Made by a program: the position numbers and the translations under genes
Origin: Candidatus Bathyarchaeota archaeon
Lineage (GTDB): Archaea > Thermoproteota > Bathyarchaeia > Bathyarchaeales > Bathycorpusculaceae
Assembly: GCA_026014685.1 (NCBI GenBank)
Contig: JAOZHW010000007.1
Span: 248,001-312,000, forward strand
Direction of reading: 5' to 3'
Length of the DNA stretch: 64,000 nucleotides
Shown here: piece by piece, positions 59,629 to 64,000 of the stretch
Numbering within the stretch: the first letter of the stretch is position 1
Layout: the number at the start of each line of letters is the position of its first letter
The notes under the pieces: generated by a model
The model's input: only the letters and a program-made list of their open reading frames with translations
Database searches by the model: none
What the model was told of the DNA's origin: nothing

Positions 59629-60147
59629 TCAGGGGTTAACTGTTTCCTTGAGAATTTTTCGGTTCGAAGAACCATTAATCCGGTCCGTGATAAATTTGAC
59701 CAAGTCCCCAGGCGAAAGGTAACGCGGACCCCGCTCATGAAACACCTGCACCTCAAAAGTGCCCTTCCCAAAAACCATCCGCAACATGTAATAATCGAAT
59801 TTTAGCGCCTGCCTCTTTCCATCGGCGCCTTTGCCCTTGTAGTACCGTATAGAACAGAAAAAATCCAGCGAAGCCACCTGCGACTTAGAAACAAACTCCA
59901 AAGCCTTAGCAACCTCAGCCGAGTTGAAGAAAGTAAAGTTGTCCAACTCCGCTATACCAAACTCAAAAATCACCGTTCCCTCAGGAATCGTGGGGATAGC
60001 AACCGCCTCGAAACTGGTCTCTTTACGGTTAACTTCACCTAAAAGCTGAATTAACCGCTGCTGAAGCTGCCTACTTGAGACGGTTGAGGTAAAAGTTTCC
60101 ACGTAGTGGATGCTTGCGGGGAAATTGCTGTAGAATCCAAGAGTCAA
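59629..60147 (-). CDS. Conserved archaeal protein of unknown function
   Basis: A 172-residue alpha/beta protein (TFTSTVSSRQLQQRLIQLLG, EGTVIFEFGIAELDNFTFFN, FDYYMLRMVFGKGTFEVQVF, LSPGDLVKFITDRINGSSNR). It has no known motif or membrane span. It lies 7 bases after the ZNRD2-type zinc-ribbon gene on the same strand, so the two are likely one operon. That partner gives no firm hint of function. Confidence 0.75.
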   Translation of the reverse strand: MTLGFYSNFPASIHYVETFTSTVSSRQLQQRLIQLLGEVNRKETSFEAVAIPTIPEGTVIFEFGIAELDNFTFFNSAEVAKALEFVSKSQVASLDFFCSIRYYKGKGADGKRQALKFDYYMLRMVFGKGTFEVQVFHERGPRYLSPGDLVKFITDRINGSSNRKILKETVNP

Positions 60148-60154
60148 CTTGGCG

Positions 60155-60523
60155 CTAAGCCTTCATCTTTTTAATTTTCTCGACACTGTTAAGCAACTCG
60201 CTAAGCGCCACGGTCAGCTTCTGAAGTTCATCTATGTCCTCGGTTTTCTCGATTTTAGCTTGGATGTCAGCGATTTTTGCCATAAGCGTTTCTTCGAGTT
60301 TGTCGTAGGCTGCGTTGTTGCTGGGTGCAGTTTGTTTAGGCGGTTCCTCGCCTTCTCGGACTACGATCACTTTTTTCTCGTCTTTTGCGCACCAGAGTGT
60401 ACCGTCTTTGAGGCGGAACAGTGGAGATGCACAGGCGGGGCAAGAGAGGTCGGTTAAGGTGGCGCCTTGCCGCAGTAATTCAGCCATACGCTTGATTGGG
60501 TTGCTTTCTTTTTCTTGTTGCAA
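60155..60523 (-). CDS. ZNRD2/Sjogren-autoantigen-1-type zinc-ribbon protein
   Basis: A 122-residue protein. The N-terminal part is the conserved MAELLRQGATLTDLSCPACA, SPLFRLKDGTLWCAKDEKK, a zinc ribbon. A helical coiled-coil tail follows (ALSELLNSVEKIKK). This is the archaeal relative of human ZNRD2/SSSCA1. Function in archaea is unknown. The start is TTG 60523 just after GGGAT; ATG 60487 is an alternative. It shares a divergent promoter with UPF0147. Confidence 0.82.
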   Translation of the reverse strand: MQQEKESNPIKRMAELLRQGATLTDLSCPACASPLFRLKDGTLWCAKDEKKVIVVREGEEPPKQTAPSNNAAYDKLEETLMAKIADIQAKIEKTEDIDELQKLTVALSELLNSVEKIKKMKA

Positions 60524-60544
60524 TTTAAATCCCAAAGGTAAATA

Positions 60545-60563
60545 CGTATAAATACATATATAG
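60545..60563. promoter_or_regulatory. Divergent TATA region, zinc-ribbon gene / UPF0147
   Basis: A run of TATA-like sequence (CGTATAAATACATATATAG) lies 22 bases from the zinc-ribbon TTG and 43 from the UPF0147 ATG. It can place transcription starts on both strands. Confidence 0.5.
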
Positions 60564-60605
60564 CTTGATTTACTGCCAAGATGGAATAAAAAGGGGAACC
60601 GTTCA

Positions 60606-60884
60606 ATGGTGCGAAAGAAGAAAACTGAAGAATATGAAGCCAAGATTAAGCAGGCACTGGTCGTGCTTGGCGAGGTTTCTGAAGATAGTACAACACCGAG
60701 GAACATTCGCCGAAGCGCAAAAGACGCCATGAACGCGCTACAGGGCACTGAGTATACCCCTGCCGTGAAAGCTTCAAACGCTGTGGCGTTGCTGGATGAG
60801 ATTTTGCAGGATCCCAACATGCCGCCTTACACGCGAGTGAAACTCTGGAACGTCATGAGCTTAATAGAAGCCATAAAAGACTAG
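60606..60884 (+). CDS. UPF0147 family protein
   Basis: A 92-residue helical protein of the archaeal UPF0147 family: KIKQALVVLGEVSEDSTTPR, NIRRSAKDAMNALQGTEYTP and VALLDEILQDPNMPPYTRVK. Structures of the family show helical bundles; no function is assigned. GGGGA lies at SD distance. It is divergent from the zinc-ribbon gene. Confidence 0.92.
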   Translation: MVRKKKTEEYEAKIKQALVVLGEVSEDSTTPRNIRRSAKDAMNALQGTEYTPAVKASNAVALLDEILQDPNMPPYTRVKLWNVMSLIEAIKD

Positions 60885-60954
60885 TTCAGAGTTTAGGCTT
60901 TTTCTTTCTTTAAACATTGAAGGGCCAAAGTTTTTTGTGTTTTTGATAATACGC

Positions 60955-61833
60955 TCAGCGGATAAAGGCGCACACCGCGAAGGTAACGCTGAATACCAAG
61001 GTTATCTTAACGAAATCCTTAGACAACAAACCTCCAAGCGACAGTTGCTCTGATGTGTTTTCTCTGTTTTTACTCAACATACGCCGCTTTATGAACAATT
61101 TAGTCAGCATGTAGCTGACGACGACTGCTAAAACCACGTAGTAAACAGGATACACTGAGTACATTAACCCAATGTAGGTCATAATTGGAATTAACATGCA
61201 GCCCAAGATAACAGTGAAAAATAACCCGTTTCTAAAACCTAAAATTACAGGTAAGGTTCGGGCGCCGCTGTTTTTGTCTGATTGATAATCCGCCAAGTCG
61301 CCCCAGATGCTATTCACAGTTGTAACTACCCCAAAAAGCAACGTCAAAAGTAATACATTCAACGTGAAAACCCCGAAGTGGGCCCCTGAAATAAAAATGG
61401 CCACAGCTCCAAAGACAAAGTTAACAAGCGGTTTAACGATGGTTGTTCTCAACCGTATCGGTGGCGCCGAATAAATAAAACCAATAATCAATCCTACCGA
61501 AATCACAGCGAAAACAAGCCAGTTTAATGTGAGTGCACTCAAAAACAAGGTCAACCCTAAGAACAAGTAAGTTATGTAGTAAGCTTTTTTGCCTAATTTT
61601 TCGGTGAATTGGGCTCTTTTAGGATCAGAAGTAGCATCAAGTTCCTTGTCGTGTATGTTGTTGATTGCGTCCGAAAAGGTCCAGAAGCAAAACACGATAG
61701 CGGCAAGGTGCAAAGCTGGAAGTAAAGCAGTTGAGTTACCAACAAGGAAAGCTCCGCCTAAAGTGACCACGAACAGCATTAACCCTCGTTGTATGGCGAT
61801 GAATTCCGAGTAGCCTTGTAAACTTGCAAGCAT
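60955..61833 (-). CDS. UbiA-family prenyltransferase
   Basis: A 292-residue membrane enzyme with about eight to nine spans. The two Asp-rich motifs are present: SDAINNIHDKELDATSDPKR (N-x-x-x-D-x-x-x-D) and WGDLADYQSDKNSGARTLPV. The family joins a polyprenyl diphosphate to an acceptor. Likely candidates are digeranylgeranylglyceryl-phosphate synthase (second ether bond of archaeal lipids) or a quinone prenyltransferase. The choice cannot be made by eye. It is transcribed alone. Confidence 0.88.
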   Translation of the reverse strand: MLASLQGYSEFIAIQRGLMLFVVTLGGAFLVGNSTALLPALHLAAIVFCFWTFSDAINNIHDKELDATSDPKRAQFTEKLGKKAYYITYLFLGLTLFLSALTLNWLVFAVISVGLIIGFIYSAPPIRLRTTIVKPLVNFVFGAVAIFISGAHFGVFTLNVLLLTLLFGVVTTVNSIWGDLADYQSDKNSGARTLPVILGFRNGLFFTVILGCMLIPIMTYIGLMYSVYPVYYVVLAVVVSYMLTKLFIKRRMLSKNRENTSEQLSLGGLLSKDFVKITLVFSVTFAVCAFIR

Positions 61834-61939
61834 AAGCTAAGAGCCTCAACTGCTAAAAGTTTTCCAAATAACTCTCAGCCAGTTTTAAGAACCTACTGCT
61901 TTTCTTCTCTTAAATACAAAACAAACATTCTAACAAAAA

Positions 61940-61982
61940 AAAACAAAAAAGGGAGGGGGAGATTTTTTGTTGCGACACCGTT
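61940..61982 (-). terminator. C/T-rich terminator after the PQQ-repeat gene
   Basis: Directly after the stop the minus strand reads AAAAAATCTCCCCCTCCC and then a long T tract (TTTTTTGTTTTTTTTTG). The CTCCCCCTCCC block resembles the dispersed repeat, here followed by T instead of a TATA core. Confidence 0.5.
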
Positions 61983-64000
61983 TTAGGGACGTTTCTTTAG
62001 CATCAGCAATGCAAGTATAGCGCCGACAATGAAGATTGAAACTATTATAGCTGCGACTGCTGCTGGGAAGTATTGATCAACAAGCGATACAGGTATCGGT
62101 GTCGGTGATGGGGTTGGTTGCTCTGGTTCAACTACGTTAAAGGTGGTTACTGAACTTGATGGCCAATACCCGTTGGTTCCTTCGAAAGATGCCGTAATTT
62201 TGTAGTCGCCTGGAATATCGGGTGTCCAAGTTACGCTGTATGAACCTCTACTGTCAGTGGTTGCCGAAACCATTCGATAGTTATTGTTTGAGTCCAAGAT
62301 AGCTATCTTAACGTTGACTCCAGTGAAATTCTCGGGTTTGGGTTTTTGTTGGTAGACGTAGCCCATCCAGTCTTTCATGCTGCTGTCGCCACAAACGGGC
62401 ACACCGTCAGGGAAGCGAGAGGCTTGCTCGTGCTGTTTGGTTCCAGCTGATATATCAGTTACTGTGCCTTCAATAACGACGTTTCCACCTAGTGTTAAGC
62501 TCTTTGGTCCGACTTGCACAGTGGTTTTGCTTGGTCCTCTGCCGACGCTATAGATTTGTTGGTCATAGCTGTTGAAGAAAGTTGAATATCCATCTGCGAT
62601 TGCGTAGCTTGAGGCAGCGAATTCTCCTGTAGCAGCTGAAAGCGTCCAGATTTCGGTGCCGTCGGTTGCGTTAATTGCTCTGGCCAATGCTCCTTTATAG
62701 ATTGGTGTTTGGAAAGTATGTTCAGAGGTGACGGTGTAGATTATGCCATTACCTATTGCGTTGATGAATGTTGGGTATGGTCCAGGGACTTCAAAGCCGC
62801 TGTAGGTGGTGTTTCCTGGTACTCCGCCGTTACCGTAAGTCCACAGAACTTTGCCTGTTGACATATCATAACAGTAGAGTATACCTGAGTATGCACAGCT
62901 ATAGACGCGCCCGTAGGCAACTACGTTTGATAGTGTGCCTGGTCCATTGCTGCCGTAATAGTCGAGCGCTGCTTGCGGTTCACTTAATCTGATGAATTCA
63001 CCTGTACGTAGGTTAAAGAATGCAAACTGCTGGGTTTGTCTGTATGACTCGCAGAAGTATCCAGATGGATCCATGCCTGCGAACGAGATGGTAGTGATGT
63101 TCCCTGCTGGCGGGTTTACTGTTTTCCACCATAGGACGTTGCCAAAGGTGCCGCGTGACTTGTTTATGTCGACTGCAAAGTACGTGTATGGTTGACCATT
63201 ATCACCTAACGCGGGATATGATCCGTTTCTGCAAAGTAAGATGTCGTTGTAAATAGCGCCAAGTATTGTTGGTGTATTAGGCATTGATTTACGCCATGAG
63301 ATCGATTTATTCTGTGTTGACTCACTTATGTAGTCATAGAATATTCCTCGGCTGGCTTGAACGGCGGTTGTTTGGGTTGTAGTAGTCACGTTTTTGCTCT
63401 GAATCTGAGGTACATTATTCACGTAAATTGTTGTGTTTTCCCACTGCCATGTGGTAGTAGTAGTGGTTGTTGTTTGTATGTTCCAAGCTGTGCTGGATCC
63501 GCCCCACATCAGACTTGAATTCCATTGAGTTAAGTACCAATCGGGGTTTGATGAGGTGCCATTGTTGAAGAAATTGTACTTTATCATTTCTCCTAAGGGG
63601 CCAATAACACTAGCACCTGAGGGTACTCCTGTCACGTTGAATAACGGTTTTCCTGTATCTGCGTCGTATGCGTTTGCGAAGTTGCTAGTGAAGAGTATCG
63701 CTGGGTAAACTCCATGGTAGTTGGGTGTATGTACACCAGATATGTAGGCAAATGATAGTGCAGGTATGTCTGATTTTCTCCAAACCTCTTCGCCTGTTTG
63801 CAAATCAACGCAAACCGTGTCTCCTCCAGTTCCGCTAAAGGAGAACGGTTCTTTGTAGTAGATTCTACCGTATACGATTATTGGGTTAACGTATCGCTGT
63901 TGGTAGGCGGTTCCTTCAAAGTATGTGTCGCCTAGAATCTCAAAGTTGTTTCCTCCAACCACACCACCTGGCTGCAACGATTTAGTCCACATTATGTGGG
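61983..64000 (-). CDS. PQQ-repeat (beta-propeller) surface protein, 5' end outside window
   Basis: The frame is open to the right edge (H-I-M-W-T-K...), so the N-terminus and signal peptide are missing; 672 residues remain. PQQ-like propeller blades are marked by VDLQTGEEVWRKSDIPALSF, YDADTGKPLFNVTG, CYDMSTGKVLWTYGNGGVPG and INATDGTEIWTLSAATGEFA. An Ig-like domain follows (VKIAILDSNNNYRMVSATTD, SVTWTPDIPGDYKITASFEG), then a Pro/Thr linker, a membrane span and a KKRP tail. Thr-rich TTTTTTTTWQWEN lies in the propeller. It is a large cell-surface protein; ligand unknown. Confidence 0.88.
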   Translation of the reverse strand, partial: HIMWTKSLQPGGVVGGNNFEILGDTYFEGTAYQQRYVNPIIVYGRIYYKEPFSFSGTGGDTVCVDLQTGEEVWRKSDIPALSFAYISGVHTPNYHGVYPAILFTSNFANAYDADTGKPLFNVTGVPSGASVIGPLGEMIKYNFFNNGTSSNPDWYLTQWNSSLMWGGSSTAWNIQTTTTTTTTWQWENTTIYVNNVPQIQSKNVTTTTQTTAVQASRGIFYDYISESTQNKSISWRKSMPNTPTILGAIYNDILLCRNGSYPALGDNGQPYTYFAVDINKSRGTFGNVLWWKTVNPPAGNITTISFAGMDPSGYFCESYRQTQQFAFFNLRTGEFIRLSEPQAALDYYGSNGPGTLSNVVAYGRVYSCAYSGILYCYDMSTGKVLWTYGNGGVPGNTTYSGFEVPGPYPTFINAIGNGIIYTVTSEHTFQTPIYKGALARAINATDGTEIWTLSAATGEFAASSYAIADGYSTFFNSYDQQIYSVGRGPSKTTVQVGPKSLTLGGNVVIEGTVTDISAGTKQHEQASRFPDGVPVCGDSSMKDWMGYVYQQKPKPENFTGVNVKIAILDSNNNYRMVSATTDSRGSYSVTWTPDIPGDYKITASFEGTNGYWPSSSVTTFNVVEPEQPTPSPTPIPVSLVDQYFPAAVAAIIVSIFIVGAILALLMLKKRP

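Overview
The window reads as chromosomal DNA of a TACK-lineage archaeon, most likely a member of Bathyarchaeia. The signs are archaeal-type ProS, ThrS and ArgS, MCM beside a GINS subunit, a compact PriS primase, aIF2-alpha/Nop10/L44e/S27e, S25e (absent from most Euryarchaeota), deoxyhypusine synthase, TrpB2, F420-0:gamma-glutamyl ligase, a tetraether-lipid synthase, SD motifs of the GGTG/GGAGG type and TATA boxes. The phylum is inferred from gene content. No rRNA, tRNA, CRISPR array or intact insertion sequence was seen.

Layout. 0-6.4 kb: the end of a radical SAM/SPASM gene with a DUF362 gene, then a leftward three-gene glycosyltransferase operon, a membrane protein and a CobD/HisC-like aminotransferase. 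6.4-16.9 kb: proS, a secreted protein coupled to a membrane-bound winged-helix protein, an AlaA/AspC-type aminotransferase, the relic of a RelBE toxin-antitoxin cassette, ilvE, thrS, a glycosyltransferase and a PfkB kinase. 16.9-17.8 kb: a fluoride riboswitch, crcB and a DUF190 gene. 18-21.6 kb: three neighbouring surface-protein genes that share an Ig-like module, one of them broken by a one-base frameshift in a C tract. 21.6-30.4 kb: superoxide dismutase, zinc-type ferredoxin, compact PriS, a dihydrolipoamide-dehydrogenase-like flavoprotein, GNAT, then FrhB-like, MTHFR-like and cofE genes of C1/F420 metabolism, SCP2, YkgJ and GCS2. 30.4-35.6 kb: CPA2 antiporter, an RLAN-like protein, a RimK-type ATP-grasp ligase and two convergent deoxyhypusine-synthase paralogues.

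35.8-44 kb is an information-processing block: GINS-MCM, wecB, then leftward L44e, S27e, aIF2-alpha, nop10 and a PAC2 gene, then argS. 44-49.3 kb: HDAC-like hydrolase, poly-ferredoxin, corrinoid-fold protein, HTH-ACT regulator, a VapBC-like pair and trpB2 with two TGTACA boxes just before its TATA box. 49.3-64 kb: membrane proteins, NAD-kinase-like protein, DegT aminotransferase, S25e, tetraether-lipid synthase (Tes), TrmB regulator, an ABC-2 exporter, a ZNRD2-type zinc ribbon, UPF0147, a UbiA prenyltransferase and a large PQQ-repeat surface protein cut by the window edge.

The regulatory and non-coding signals are the most striking part. They include a fluoride aptamer whose expression platform can hide the crcB SD, Trp-box-like repeats at trpB2, and a dispersed pyrimidine-rich repeat ending in a TATA-like core (five copies, only in intergenic gaps). 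A probable ACG start codon in cofE also stands out. The candidate uncharacterised system is the GCS2 / antiporter / RLAN / RimK / DHS neighbourhood at 29.2-35.6 kb, which looks like an amide-ligase or polyamine-related modification locus.
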